Source of the DNA: Microscillaceae bacterium
GTDB lineage: Bacteria; Bacteroidota; Bacteroidia; Cytophagales; Microscillaceae
Direction: 5' to 3'
DNA: 37,481 nucleotides
Assembly (NCBI GenBank): GCA_011390205.1
Contig: JAABSX010000041.1
Location: forward strand, 1-37,481
The stretch's first letter is position 1, and every line of letters starts with the position of its first letter. The notes beneath the pieces are model-generated. The model saw only the letters and a list, made by a program, of their open reading frames with translations. It had not been told where the DNA came from and made no database searches. A program made the translations under genes and the position numbers. This document shows positions 16,010-24,462 of this stretch, in pieces.

Positions 16010-16483
16010 ATGACCCAAAAAACAGGCCCTTCTAAAAAACCCAAAGTACAAAATACTAAATTCCTAATTGGAAGCCTAGATTATGCCGACTTCCCTGAAT
16101 TTAATTTATTAGACATCGCTTGCAAAATAGATACAGGAGCACAGACTTCTGCCATACACTGTCATCGTATTAGATTGATAGAAGTAGAAGGCAAAGAAGT
16201 CATTGCTTTTAAGCTGCTTGACCCCTCTCACCGAGATTATGATGACAAAGAATACCGTACCTCCGTCTTTAATGAACGCAAAATACGCAGCTCCTCAGGG
16301 CATGCAGAGTACCGATATGTCATCACCACGGATATTATCTTGTTTGGAAAAGTCTTCAAGACTGAGTTTACGCTTGCTGACCGTGAACAGATGAAGTATC
16401 CCGTGCTCATTGGGCGAAGACTGCTCAAAGATGCTTTCATCGTAGATGTCTCCAAAAAAAATCTCTCTTACAAAGAAAAATAA
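16010..16483 (+). CDS. RimB-like retropepsin-type protease (RimK-associated)
   Basis: This 157-residue protein belongs to the RimK-associated ATP-dependent zinc protease group (formerly DUF785), with a single retropepsin-like Asp-protease fold. The active-site motif is [10 protein letters not shown], with Asp41-Thr42-Gly43. The end carries the family segment [18 protein letters not shown]. In Pseudomonas, RimB and RimK jointly control glutamylation of ribosomal protein S6, RimB removing the added glutamates. It is followed immediately by rimK (47 nt from stop to start), so the two are likely co-transcribed. S6 itself is encoded 3.3 kb to the right. Confidence 0.87.
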   Translation: MTQKTGPSKKPKVQNTKFLIGSLDYADFPEFNLLDIACKIDTGAQTSAIHCHRIRLIEVEGKEVIAFKLLDPSHRDYDDKEYRTSVFNERKIRSSSGHAEYRYVITTDIILFGKVFKTEFTLADREQMKYPVLIGRRLLKDAFIVDVSKKNLSYKEK

Positions 16484-16529
16484 AAAAATCCTACACAAGG
16501 GTTTAACACCAACAAACAAACAACTTAAT

Positions 16530-17441
16530 ATGAAAATTGCTATTTTATCTCGCAATGAATCTCTATACTCTACCAAAAGACTTGTGGAGGCCATTCAGAC
16601 ACGAGGACACGAAGCCATAGTGATTGACCACGCCAAATGCCATCTTGTGATGGAGCAAGACTCTCCCAATGTATTCTTAGACAGTGATGAAATCACAGAC
16701 ATTGATGCCATCATCCCCAGAATAGGGGCTTCAGTTACTTTTTATGGAAGTGCAATCATACGGCAGTTTGAGGTCAGTAAAGTATTTACTACGCTCAGCT
16801 CTCTAGCACTGGTTCGCTCTCGTGATAAATTAAGGGCTTTACAGATTTTGGCACGCTCAGGCGTAGATATTCCTAAAACTGCCTTTGCCAAGCACCCAAG
16901 AGATATTTCTCACCTTATGAAACAAGTAGGAGGTGCTCCACTTGTCATCAAACTGCTGGAGGGTACGCAAGGGCTAGGTGTGGTATTGGCAGAAACAAAA
17001 ACAGCTGCAAAATCTGTTATGGAGGCTTTCTACGGACTCAATGCCAATATCTTGGTGCAAGAATTTATTAAAGAAGCAAAAGGTGCTGATGTCCGTGCAT
17101 TTGTAGTAGGTGGCCAAGTGGTTGGTGCTATGAAAAGACAGGGGCTAGAAGGTGAGTTTAGGTCCAATCTTCACAGAGGGGGGCAAGGTACTATCATCAA
17201 GCTGACACGAAATGAAAAAAGTACCGCAGTCAAGGCTGCCAAAGCATTGGGACTTGCCGTGGCAGGAGTAGATATGCTACAGTCAGAAAGAGGCCCACTG
17301 GTGATAGAAGTAAACTCCTCTCCAGGCTTGGAAGGCATAGAAAAAGCCACAGGAAAAGACATTGCAGGAGATATTATAAAATATATTGAGGACAATATCA
17401 AAGGAACTGACTCCAAAAACAGAGACAAAGTAGGAGTCTAG
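16530..17441 (+). CDS. rimK: ribosomal protein S6-L-glutamate ligase
   Basis: RimK is an ATP-grasp ligase that adds glutamates to the C-terminus of ribosomal protein S6. The start at 16530 ([14 protein letters not shown]) matches the family. The longer frame from 16446 would overlap the rimB-like gene and adds a non-conserved Lys-rich lead. ATP-grasp features are visible: the [11 protein letters not shown] loop, [20 protein letters not shown], and [22 protein letters not shown] near the end. The length of 303 residues is close to the E. coli protein. It is paired with RimB, and S6 encoded at 20726-21085 ends in Glu-Lys-Glu. Confidence 0.95.
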   Translation: MKIAILSRNESLYSTKRLVEAIQTRGHEAIVIDHAKCHLVMEQDSPNVFLDSDEITDIDAIIPRIGASVTFYGSAIIRQFEVSKVFTTLSSLALVRSRDKLRALQILARSGVDIPKTAFAKHPRDISHLMKQVGGAPLVIKLLEGTQGLGVVLAETKTAAKSVMEAFYGLNANILVQEFIKEAKGADVRAFVVGGQVVGAMKRQGLEGEFRSNLHRGGQGTIIKLTRNEKSTAVKAAKALGLAVAGVDMLQSERGPLVIEVNSSPGLEGIEKATGKDIAGDIIKYIEDNIKGTDSKNRDKVGV

Positions 17442-17492
17442 TTTATCATTGACTGCATGTCATTGATTTACAGTACCTTGCCCTTATTTTTC

Positions 17493-17524
17493 CATAGCTT
17501 AGAGTTTGTAAGCCCTAAGCTATG
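17493..17524. terminator. hairpin between converging rimK and nuoL
   Basis: CATAGCTTAG (17493-17502) and CTAAGCTATG (17515-17524) form a perfect 10-bp stem, extended by flanking T-run and A-run pairs. It lies between two converging genes and is most likely a bidirectional terminator, although the U-tracts precede rather than follow the stem on both strands. Confidence 0.55.
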
Positions 17525-17615
17525 AAAAAACGTTTGATAGTATAATCAAAGTTAAATGGCTCATTATCACAGCAAAAAATCTTTATTTTCTTTACCAAGG
17601 AGGAGCTTTTAAGCA

Positions 17616-19757
17616 TCAAAACCAAACCAACCAAAAAATTAATATACAAAACAACAAAATAACTCCTATGAAGTAAGACTGTACTTGCCCGCCTTGTAGG
17701 CTACGAGTTTGCCTGCCGATAAACCCTATCACATAGGCGATGAGATGCACCAGTCCGTCTATGACAGTTCTGTCTAGCCACGCCAAAATATGGGCAAACA
17801 CAACTTGTATTCTTGCGATCACAAGGACAAAACCATCTATCACGATTTGGTCAAAATAGCTCATGTTCCTAGCCGTCTTCAGCCCCAAGCGTACCAAAGA
17901 ATGCAGTGGCAAATTAAAAACGACTTGGTCTAGCTGAGGTGTAGCTTCAGCTGCTTCTAAAGTGGGCTTCACCAAAAACTGCTGATAAAATCTATCTTGG
18001 AAAAATCCATAATATGACCATTGGTAAAATACCCCCACATATTTGTTGAAAGCCTTTCGCATAAACCTCCACCTCAAATCAAGCCAATACGCAAGCCCCA
18101 GACCGAGACTTACACAAAGCACAGATATTACAGCACTCAGGCTGTGTAGGGCTTCTTGCTTTTCTGCCAGATAAGCTTGCACTTCTTCACCCAAGAAAAA
18201 ATTAGTAGGCGTGGGGAGCCCCTGCAAAAGCCAACTGCCCTCAGCAGAAAATGGATTTAAGGAAAAACACAAAAACAAACTACAAAATGCCAAAACTCCC
18301 AACGGAATTTTCATCACCAAAGGAGGGTCTTGAATCTCTGGAAAACAAGCGGGCTCATCTCTATGAAGTATATCTAAGTTAAATTTTCCTATAAATACCA
18401 ACAATAGCATCCGCCCTACATAAATGGCGGTCAGCACTGCAGTCATAAAACCCAAAACAGGTACTACATATAACACGTAACTTCCCTCCTCGCTCATCAC
18501 CGATGCCCATGCCCATGCCCCACTCAAGATGGCATCTTTAGATAAAAAACCCGAGAACAAGGGCAAGCCCGCCAAAGCACAAGCACTCAATAAAAAACAC
18601 AATGCCGTGAAAGGCATCCGCTTGGACAGCCCTCCCATCAAATACATGTTTTGTGCATCAAAATGCCTACCCTGCCGATGCCCCACTTGATGCAAGGTGT
18701 GAATAATCGCTCCTGCACCCAAAAACAATCCTGCTTTGAAAAAAGCATGCACAAACAAATGAAACAAACTTGCAGAGTAAGCCCCTACACCTATGCCCAA
18801 CACCATGTAACCTAGCTGAGAGATGGTAGAATATGCCAATACTTTTTTGATGTCTTTCTGAATCAATGCACTCAATGCCCCCAATATGGCGGTGATAGTA
18901 CCTACAAAAGCAATGATAATCAAAATACTTAGGTTCAGTAAAAAGAAAATCCTTCCCAAGAAAAAAACCCCAGCCGCCACCATAGTAGCTGCATGAATCA
19001 GTGCCGAAACAGGCGTGGGACCTTCCATGGCATCAGGAAGCCAGACTTGTAGCGGAAACTGGGCAGACTTGCCCACCGCACCGCACAACAGGCCAAAGCC
19101 CATCAAAGTAAAATAAAAATGAGAGGTATTGGTCTGAATATTTCCCGAAAATAGAAGCTGCTCTACCTCCGAAATCTGAAAAGTATGAAAGCAAATCCAG
19201 ACTGTGATGATGCCTACCAAAAGCCCTGCATCTCCTATACGATTCACCAAAAAAGCTTTTTGTGCTGCCCTGTTGGCTGCCTCTTTTTTATGCCAAAAAC
19301 CAATCAAAAGATAAGAAGAAAGCCCTACCATCTCCCAAAAAAAATACGTAATAAGCAGATTATCAGACAGTAAGATGCCCAGCATCGCAAAGGTAAATAA
19401 GCCCAGATAGGCAAAATAACGGCCATAATTCACTTCTCCACGCATGTATTCCAGAGAAAATAGCTGCACAAGACTCGCCACTACACTGACCAAACAAAGC
19501 ATGGCAGTGTTGAGATTGTCTAGCCTGATATCTACACTAAAAAAGATTCTCCGATTAAGGCTAAACCAAGGGATTTGGTAAAAAACAGCCGCTTGCCCCC
19601 ACTGATGCAGCAACAGATAAACAGAGAGAAAAGTCATTAGTAATGAGACAGTCAGTGCTACTTTTCCAGCAAATCGGTGCAGTGCTTTTTGTGTGAAGAT
19701 GAGCAACAAAAAACTAGCAAAGGGTAAAAATAAAATAACAAATGCAAGCAAAAACAT
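17616..19757 (-). CDS. nuoL: NADH-quinone oxidoreductase subunit L
   Basis: NuoL is the large antiporter-like membrane subunit of respiratory complex I, one of the proton-translocating subunits. The protein is strongly hydrophobic with many membrane helices. It carries the family core GPTPVSALIHAATMVAAGVF, the central FWEMVGLSSYLLIGFWHK segment and a Lys/His-rich channel line (for example KKVLAYSTISQLGYM). It also has a long amphipathic C-terminal stretch, as in NuoL. At 713 residues it is somewhat longer than the common 610-660. No other nuo gene is in the window, so it is separated from the rest of complex I. A related possibility is a DabB-like bicarbonate-transport partner, but no DabA-like gene is seen here. 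Confidence 0.9.
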   Translation of the reverse strand: MFLLAFVILFLPFASFLLLIFTQKALHRFAGKVALTVSLLMTFLSVYLLLHQWGQAAVFYQIPWFSLNRRIFFSVDIRLDNLNTAMLCLVSVVASLVQLFSLEYMRGEVNYGRYFAYLGLFTFAMLGILLSDNLLITYFFWEMVGLSSYLLIGFWHKKEAANRAAQKAFLVNRIGDAGLLVGIITVWICFHTFQISEVEQLLFSGNIQTNTSHFYFTLMGFGLLCGAVGKSAQFPLQVWLPDAMEGPTPVSALIHAATMVAAGVFFLGRIFFLLNLSILIIIAFVGTITAILGALSALIQKDIKKVLAYSTISQLGYMVLGIGVGAYSASLFHLFVHAFFKAGLFLGAGAIIHTLHQVGHRQGRHFDAQNMYLMGGLSKRMPFTALCFLLSACALAGLPLFSGFLSKDAILSGAWAWASVMSEEGSYVLYVVPVLGFMTAVLTAIYVGRMLLLVFIGKFNLDILHRDEPACFPEIQDPPLVMKIPLGVLAFCSLFLCFSLNPFSAEGSWLLQGLPTPTNFFLGEEVQAYLAEKQEALHSLSAVISVLCVSLGLGLAYWLDLRWRFMRKAFNKYVGVFYQWSYYGFFQDRFYQQFLVKPTLEAAEATPQLDQVVFNLPLHSLVRLGLKTARNMSYFDQIVIDGFVLVIARIQVVFAHILAWLDRTVIDGLVHLIAYVIGFIGRQTRSLQGGQVQSYFIGVILLFCILIFWLVWF

Positions 19758-19926
19758 ATACAGACCCTGCTTTTAAGGTTTTGAAAATTTTATCTCTTGA
19801 TTTTTATGACCTTTTTTATGTTTGGTACTAAATCATCTGAGCAGAAGAACAAAAATAAGTATAAAAAACGACTCGAGTGCCATGTTTGTCTGTGGCTTTC
19901 TACATCAGTTATAGTACTCAAACAAC

Positions 19927-19964
19927 AAAAAAGCATTGCCCTCTTGGAGAGAGCAATGCTTTTT
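19927..19964 (-). terminator. terminator of the rpsF-rpsR-rplI operon
   Basis: GCATTGC and GCAATGC form the core of a long stem with A/T-rich outer pairs. On the minus strand the stem is followed by six T. It lies 29 nt past the rplI stop. The A-run on the other side makes it symmetrical, so it may also act on the plus strand. Confidence 0.8.
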
Positions 19965-19992
19965 GTATCAACAGCAACGGAATGCTCAATGA

Positions 19993-20439
19993 CTAGCCTT
20001 CTATTACCTTAAATTTAAGCGTGGCTTTTACTTCACGGTGCAAATCTACAGTAGCAGTATATTCACCGATGAGCTTAATTTCTTTTTGGTCAAAAGAAAT
20101 CTTGCGTCTGTCTACTTCTACACCCACTGCTTTGAGTGAGTCAGAAAGTTGGATGGTAGTAACAGCACCGAATATTTTTCCGCTTTCACTTGCTTTAGCA
20201 GGTATCTCTAGAGATACAGCTTCTATCTGTACAGCGAGTAGCTCAGCATCTTGCTTAAGTTTGTCTGCCTTGTGGGCAGCCTGCTTTAAGTTTTCTGCCA
20301 ATACTTTTTTATTAGATTCAGTAGCAGCTACAGCATATCCTTGTGGGATGAGGTAATTACGTCCGTAACCAGGCTTTACATTGATTAAATCATTGCGATA
20401 GCCCAGCCCAGTAACGTCTTCTTTTAAGATGATTTCCAT
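19993..20439 (-). CDS. rplI: 50S ribosomal protein L9
   Basis: L9 binds domain V of 23S rRNA at the base of the L1 stalk. The N-terminal domain begins MEIILKEDVTGLGYRNDLINVKPGYGRNYLIP, the diagnostic RNA-binding signature. A long central helix and the C-terminal domain follow. The length of 148 residues is normal. It is the last gene of the rpsF-rpsR-rplI operon, 30 nt after rpsR, and is followed by a strong terminator. Confidence 0.97.
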   Translation of the reverse strand: MEIILKEDVTGLGYRNDLINVKPGYGRNYLIPQGYAVAATESNKKVLAENLKQAAHKADKLKQDAELLAVQIEAVSLEIPAKASESGKIFGAVTTIQLSDSLKAVGVEVDRRKISFDQKEIKLIGEYTATVDLHREVKATLKFKVIEG

Positions 20440-20469
20440 TATATTATTAATCTCGGGGTAATACCATTA

Positions 20470-20721
20470 TTATTTCAAAGAGTCAGTTACATAAGGCAAT
20501 AAAGCCAAATGACGGGCACGCTTGATTGCTTGTGTTACTTTACGTTGATACTTTAAGGAAGTACCTGTAAGGCGGCGGGGCAATATTTTACCCTGCTCAT
20601 TGACAAACTTCACTAGGAAGTTAGGGTCTTTGTAATCAATGTACTTGATGCCATGCTTGCGAAAGCGGCAGTACTTTTTCTTATTTTCGTTGCGGTGTAC
20701 GGGTTCGTTTTGTAAACTCAT
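20470..20721 (-). CDS. rpsR: 30S ribosomal protein S18
   Basis: S18 pairs with S6 in the 30S platform. The core [28 protein letters not shown] is the S18 signature, preceded by [17 protein letters not shown] prefer the ATG at 20721 (83 residues, beginning MSLQNEP). It starts 4 nt after the rpsF stop, whereas the longer frame from 20751 overlaps rpsF and adds a Lys-rich lead absent from the family. It is translated between rpsF and rplI in the usual gene order. Confidence 0.96.
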   Translation of the reverse strand: MSLQNEPVHRNENKKKYCRFRKHGIKYIDYKDPNFLVKFVNEQGKILPRRLTGTSLKYQRKVTQAIKRARHLALLPYVTDSLK

Positions 20722-20725
20722 GTTC

Positions 20726-21085
20726 TTATTCTTTTTCGATTTGAGATTCATTTAATTTCTTCTGTCTTCTTTTTTCGCTGTATGCGACGGCAAACTTGTC
20801 AAGAGAAACGACAAGGTGTCTCATCACTTTTTCGTCACGGCGATACTCAGTTTCGAGGGTTTTAATCAACTCAGGAGCTGATTTGAACTCAATAATCGTA
20901 TAAAATCCCGTATTTTTTTTCCTGATAGGATAGGCAAGCTTTTTCAGACCCCAATCTTCTTGGTGTACGATTTCTGCTCCTCCATCAAGGATAATTTGCT
21001 TGAATTTCTGTACTGTGTCCTTCATCTGTTCATCAGACAAAACGGGAGTTAAAATGAACACAGTCTCGTATTGATTTAATACCAT
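20726..21085 (-). CDS. rpsF: 30S ribosomal protein S6
   Basis: S6 is a 30S platform protein that binds 16S rRNA together with S18. The N-terminal [16 protein letters not shown] and the central [23 protein letters not shown] segment are diagnostic. The protein has 119 residues and ends in a charged tail, [17 protein letters not shown]-terminal Glu is what RimK extends with further glutamates, and rimK with its RimB partner lies about 3.3 kb away in this window. The operon promoter is at 21126-21157 and gives a leader of about 34 nt. Confidence 0.96.
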   Translation of the reverse strand: MVLNQYETVFILTPVLSDEQMKDTVQKFKQIILDGGAEIVHQEDWGLKKLAYPIRKKNTGFYTIIEFKSAPELIKTLETEYRRDEKVMRHLVVSLDKFAVAYSEKRRQKKLNESQIEKE

Positions 21086-21125
21086 AAATAAAAAGGATTA
21101 TCTATTATTTTTTTAAATTAAGGTT

Positions 21126-21157
21126 GCAAAGTTAAAGAATCTCTGTATCTAATACAA
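21126..21157 (-). promoter_or_regulatory. promoter of the rpsF operon
   Basis: On the minus strand TTG (21157 to 21155) is separated by 20 nt from TAACTTTG (21134 to 21127). Both boxes and the spacing match the Bacteroidota consensus. The upstream gene ends with its own terminator at 21168-21204. Confidence 0.7.
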
Positions 21158-21167
21158 GGGATGTCTT

Positions 21168-21204
21168 AAAAAAACGTACCTTAATTTTACGGGCTTTAAG
21201 GTAC
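21168..21204 (-). terminator. terminator after the coiled-coil gene
   Basis: GTACCTTAA (21176-21184) and TTAAGGTAC (21196-21204) make a 9-bp perfect stem. On the minus strand it is followed by a G and seven T. It cleanly separates the coiled-coil gene from the rpsF operon. Confidence 0.8.
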
Positions 21205-21238
21205 ATTTTGGTGTGCTTTTTATTTTTTGGAGAATATC

Positions 21239-22168
21239 TTACCTGACTTCAAAAGTCCCGTATCCTATTCGGTATCCTTCACTATAAAACTCTACGGTGT
21301 GCCTTCCTGCCTCAAACTCGCCTGTGCGCCCAAACTCAAAGTTGATATTTTGTCTAGAGTTGTCAAAAAGAATTTGTTTGCGGACGGAGTATTGGATTTC
21401 ACGCCCATTGGCTTCAAATTTACCTGACTCGCCTGGGTTGATGAGCAGTGTGCCAGCTGGCTCTAAGACCCTCATGTAGACATCTTTGTTGCCTATTTTG
21501 GAGAGTTTATTATCAGCTAGGTTAAAAGAGATAGAGAGTCTATCTATTTTATTGGCTCGGTACTGCCCTCCGCTTTGCACTTTGCCCCTGCTATCGACAA
21601 CATTCACGATGACATTCTCGGCCTTGAGCACAGCAGCTTCTTCTAGTCTGCCTTGCATTTTATTTCTTTCTTTGTCTAGCTCGGTGATGGTGCTGGTAAG
21701 CTCATTTTTTTGATTTTTGAGATTGTTATTTTCATCATACAGAATGTCGGCAGTTTCACGAAGTTTTTCTATTTCTTCGTCTTTTTTTCTGAGGAGAGTC
21801 TCATAGGCAGCTATTTTGTCCTTGAGGTCTCTCATCTGTGTCTGGGTGAGTTGTGTATTGTTTTTGAGGTTGTCTCTTTCTTGTCTGACCTCTTCTAGGT
21901 TGGCTTGCAGAGAATCAATAAGGGCTTGGTTTTCAGTTTCTATTTTTCCTGTTTTTTTGATTTGAGCCTCTAGCCTTTTTTCTATTTCTTCCAAGTCTTT
22001 TTCATACTCTTCTTTTTGATTTTTTGCTCGCTCTTGTTCTTCTTTGACTTGTGATTGTCCGCTTTGCCACACGAGGTAAAGCAGCAAAAAGTTGGCAAGT
22101 ATCAAGCCGATGAATAAGTAGATGAAGATAGATCTTCTTTGAGCCCGTTTTTGACTGTTATTTTCCAT
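21239..22168 (-). CDS. membrane-anchored coiled-coil protein
   Basis: I do not recognise the family. Residues 14-34 form one transmembrane helix preceded by an Arg-rich cytoplasmic end (QKRAQRRS). Residues of about 40-190 are a long, uninterrupted coiled coil rich in Glu, Lys, Gln and Leu. The last 110 residues (from about 200) form a separate domain likely to be beta-sandwich-like, containing RVLEPAGTLLINPGESGKF and ending VEFYSEGYRIGYGTFEVR. The layout of anchor, stalk and head suggests an envelope structural or sensing role outside the inner membrane. It is monocistronic, with its own terminator. Confidence 0.8.
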   Translation of the reverse strand: MENNSQKRAQRRSIFIYLFIGLILANFLLLYLVWQSGQSQVKEEQERAKNQKEEYEKDLEEIEKRLEAQIKKTGKIETENQALIDSLQANLEEVRQERDNLKNNTQLTQTQMRDLKDKIAAYETLLRKKDEEIEKLRETADILYDENNNLKNQKNELTSTITELDKERNKMQGRLEEAAVLKAENVIVNVVDSRGKVQSGGQYRANKIDRLSISFNLADNKLSKIGNKDVYMRVLEPAGTLLINPGESGKFEANGREIQYSVRKQILFDNSRQNINFEFGRTGEFEAGRHTVEFYSEGYRIGYGTFEVR

Positions 22169-22269
22169 TATTTTAAGTAATATTTTGTTAAGTAGCTATG
22201 AGTTTTTAGTTATGAGTTTTTGTAACTTATTGCTTATCAGCATCTTATATCTAAAAACGATATAAACCA

Positions 22270-22312
22270 AATACTTATCAGTACAAAATTAAAGTATTGA
22301 TGGTTTTTACCC
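22270..22312 (-). terminator. weak terminator after the acyltransferase gene
   Basis: ACCATCAATACTT and AAGTATTTGGT (minus strand) form an imperfect stem just past the stop, followed by a T-rich stretch. Mismatches and the weak U-tract lower confidence. Confidence 0.35.
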
Positions 22313-22951
22313 TTACGCTTTTACTGCTTGGGCTGGGTTACCGAATACGGTTTGCCCTGCTTTCACATCAGCGATGACTACCGAGCCAGCCCCGATGCGT
22401 GCTTTTTTTCCTATGCTCACTCCAGATACAATGGTGCACCCTGTGCCTATGAAAGCTTCCTCTGCAATTTTTACGCCTGAATTAATCGTAGCACCTGCTC
22501 CTACCTGCACAAAATCCGCAATTTGGGCTTCATAATCTATGAGTGCTTTTGCATGGATGAGGCAGTGACTCCCGATACTTGCATAAGCACCTATTTGTAC
22601 GCCTGCACTGATAAAATTCCCGTGTCCTATTTGTGCAGAGCTTGCTAAGGTGGCTTGCTGATGTATGGCATTGATGGGCATGACTTTGCGTCTGTTGATG
22701 AGCATTTCTACGAGTGATTTTCTGTAGGCATTGTCATCATGTGCCACAAAAGCATCACATTTATGCCCGATAAGCTTTAGGAAGGCTTGGTCATCTGTGT
22801 TGCCGAGTATGCTCACAAAATCTATTTCTTGTCCGTGTAGCTCAGGGTCATCTTCCAAAAAACCATAGACGACCATGTCGTGGCTTTTGAAGATTTCTTG
22901 TGCTACCTTCCCGAGTCCTTTTGCACCAAAGACAATGATAGGGTTTGTCAT
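22313..22951 (-). CDS. NeuD/PglD-like hexapeptide acyltransferase
   Basis: The N-terminal 90 residues form a Rossmann-like domain that starts with IIVFGAKGLGKVAQEI, as in NeuD and PglD sugar O- or N-acetyltransferases. The rest is a left-handed beta helix with repeated hexapeptides (for example SSAQIGHGNFISAGVQIGAYASIG) and ends with a VFGNPAQAVK cap. The family uses acetyl-CoA to acetylate sugars for surface polysaccharides. The catalytic His of PglD, expected in a DHD-like context, appears replaced by Tyr140 in ALIDYEAQIADF. The gene may therefore use a variant mechanism or be inactive. No other glycan genes flank it. Confidence 0.85.
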   Translation of the reverse strand: MTNPIIVFGAKGLGKVAQEIFKSHDMVVYGFLEDDPELHGQEIDFVSILGNTDDQAFLKLIGHKCDAFVAHDDNAYRKSLVEMLINRRKVMPINAIHQQATLASSAQIGHGNFISAGVQIGAYASIGSHCLIHAKALIDYEAQIADFVQVGAGATINSGVKIAEEAFIGTGCTIVSGVSIGKKARIGAGSVVIADVKAGQTVFGNPAQAVKA

Positions 22952-22973
22952 TTTTTAGTTTTCTTATTGATTT

Positions 22974-23006
22974 TATCTAAGAATCTGATAGTCAGATTCT
23001 TAGATA
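22974..23006. repeat. 15-bp perfect inverted repeat
   Basis: TATCTAAGAATCTGA (22974-22988) and its exact reverse complement (22992-23006) flank a 3-nt centre. It lies between the FKBP gene and the acyltransferase gene, both minus strand. It may be the FKBP terminator without a U-tract or an operator for the downstream gene. Confidence 0.6.
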
Positions 23007-23018
23007 TTATTGGTTTAA

Positions 23019-24089
23019 TTATTTTAGCAGCTCCACCTCAAACATAAGGATGGCATAAGGAGGAATCGGGCCTCCGGGTGTACCTCTATCACCATATCCT
23101 AAGTGAAAAGGGATGATGAGTGTAGCTTTTGAGCCTTTTTTTAGTAGAGAGATTCCTTCGTCCCATCCTTCTATGACTTGTCTTTGCCCAAGTGTAAAAG
23201 AGAAAGGCTCATTGTAATTTCTTTTTTCGTTATAGACCTCATTTTCTTTGGCGATTGCTTCTATGCTGGTATCAAATATTTTCCCGTCTAGGATTCTGCC
23301 TGTATAATGTACTTTGACGGAGTCTCCTTTTTGGGGGATAGCACCTTCACCCTCTTTTGTGATGAGGTAATACAGCCCTGATTCAGTAGATTTTGCGGCG
23401 AGCTTATTTTTTTTGATGTATTCCTGAATGGTTTTATCTTGCTCTTTTTTTATTTTTTCGGCATCCTCTTTTTGTTTTTGTACGGCTTCTTCCTGCTCTT
23501 TTTCCATGTCTGCTCTAGATTTGACAGCGATTACTTTGATGATGTAAGTAATAAATTTATTGGGAGGAAAACTAGGGTCAGGCTTAGAGATTTGCTCTTG
23601 AATCATTCCGATTTGACCTTCATACATTTGTCTGATGCGGTTTTTGGTAGAGTCATCGGGTGCTTGTGAGAGTTGTTTTTCCATCTGTTCGGTGATGGAT
23701 TTAATGTTGGCAATACCCATTTCATTGCGTTGCTTGAGCATAGAGTCAGTGCTGATTTTAAAAATGGCACTGTCACCAGCTGCAAGCATTCTGAGCCCTT
23801 CTAAGATGCCTCCTTTGGTAGAATCTTCGGGGAAAGGGCTATTTTTAAATGCACCTTCGGGGCTTGTGTAAGTGTTTTGCACGATAGAGTCTTTGCTATC
23901 TTTAATCACCATGTGGAAGTCGATAAAATCTCCTCCTTCTATTTTTTTACCTTTATTTTCACCAAATATTTGGTATTGGATACCACTTTCGGTAGTTTGG
24001 AATCCACCTTTGCTTCCACCTTTACAGGCATAGAATGCCGTCATAATGAGGAGCACAAGGCTTAGATTTAAGTAGTTATTTGTTCTCAT
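23019..24089 (-). CDS. FKBP-type peptidyl-prolyl isomerase lipoprotein
   Basis: A lipoprotein signal ends in AFYAC, so Cys22 should be lipidated. The protein then has two FKBP-like regions. The N-terminal region (about 30-180) is divergent, with a GGDFIDFHMVIKD strand but few active-site residues. The C-terminal region (about 250-356) is complete: VKVHYTGRILDGKIFDTS, QVIEGWDEGISLLKKG and GYGDRG...PPYAILMFEVELL. A charged coil links them. Such proteins fold or hold exported proteins in the periplasm. The gene has its own promoter at 24133-24164. A chaperone role for the divergent domain is inferred. Confidence 0.9.
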   Translation of the reverse strand: MRTNNYLNLSLVLLIMTAFYACKGGSKGGFQTTESGIQYQIFGENKGKKIEGGDFIDFHMVIKDSKDSIVQNTYTSPEGAFKNSPFPEDSTKGGILEGLRMLAAGDSAIFKISTDSMLKQRNEMGIANIKSITEQMEKQLSQAPDDSTKNRIRQMYEGQIGMIQEQISKPDPSFPPNKFITYIIKVIAVKSRADMEKEQEEAVQKQKEDAEKIKKEQDKTIQEYIKKNKLAAKSTESGLYYLITKEGEGAIPQKGDSVKVHYTGRILDGKIFDTSIEAIAKENEVYNEKRNYNEPFSFTLGQRQVIEGWDEGISLLKKGSKATLIIPFHLGYGDRGTPGGPIPPYAILMFEVELLK

Positions 24090-24462
24090 TTTTCAGAATA
24101 GAATAATTATAATTATGTTGCTTTTAGGGGTGCAAATCTAGGTATAATCTTATAAATATAACAAAGAACGCTGGCATATTTCATTGGTTATATCTAATAC
24201 TCCTACACCTGAGTGATGCCTAAAATTCACATTTGTATATTTTGTGTAGATAAAGGATGGTCTTGAGCTGCCTGATTAGACATTTTCTTGTAGCCTAGCA
24301 CTTGTAACCTCTGGGCTACGGGAAAATGAGGGCAGACTACTGCAACTCGATAAATGTACAGGAGGCTGCTTATACTTTCAGAACTTAGGGCTTTCCTTTT
24401 GTAGAGAAGTTTTACGGGTGTAGCAGTGCTATAAATTCAAAATTATCTCCTAATTTTGTGCC
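24090..24462. other. 373-nt intergenic region
   Basis: Apart from the FKBP promoter at the left end, this stretch holds no gene I can support. One 8-bp hairpin (24290-24297 with 24312-24319, GTAGCCTA against TGGGCTAC, including one wobble pair) is visible without a U-tract. Nothing resembles a tRNA. Confidence 0.5.
24133..24164 (-). promoter_or_regulatory. promoter of the FKBP lipoprotein gene
   Basis: On the minus strand TTG (24164 to 24162), preceded by another T, stands 21 nt from TAGATTTG (24140 to 24133). Box sequences and spacing fit the Bacteroidota consensus, with a leader of about 37 nt. Confidence 0.65.

Noticed and set aside
16446-16529. Longer rimK start
   Set aside because: It overlaps the rimB-like gene and gives a Lys-rich lead absent from RimK proteins.
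19797-20012. 71-residue plus-strand frame between nuoL and rplI
   Set aside because: It runs through the rplI terminator and the end of rplI, and has low-complexity content.
24290-24319. Hairpin in the 24090-24462 gap as a riboswitch or tRNA remnant
   Set aside because: The stem is short, has no U-tract and shows no known riboswitch or tRNA features.
24451-24458. TAATTTTG as a promoter for rlmD
   Set aside because: It is only 4 nt from the start codon, and no TTG lies at -33.
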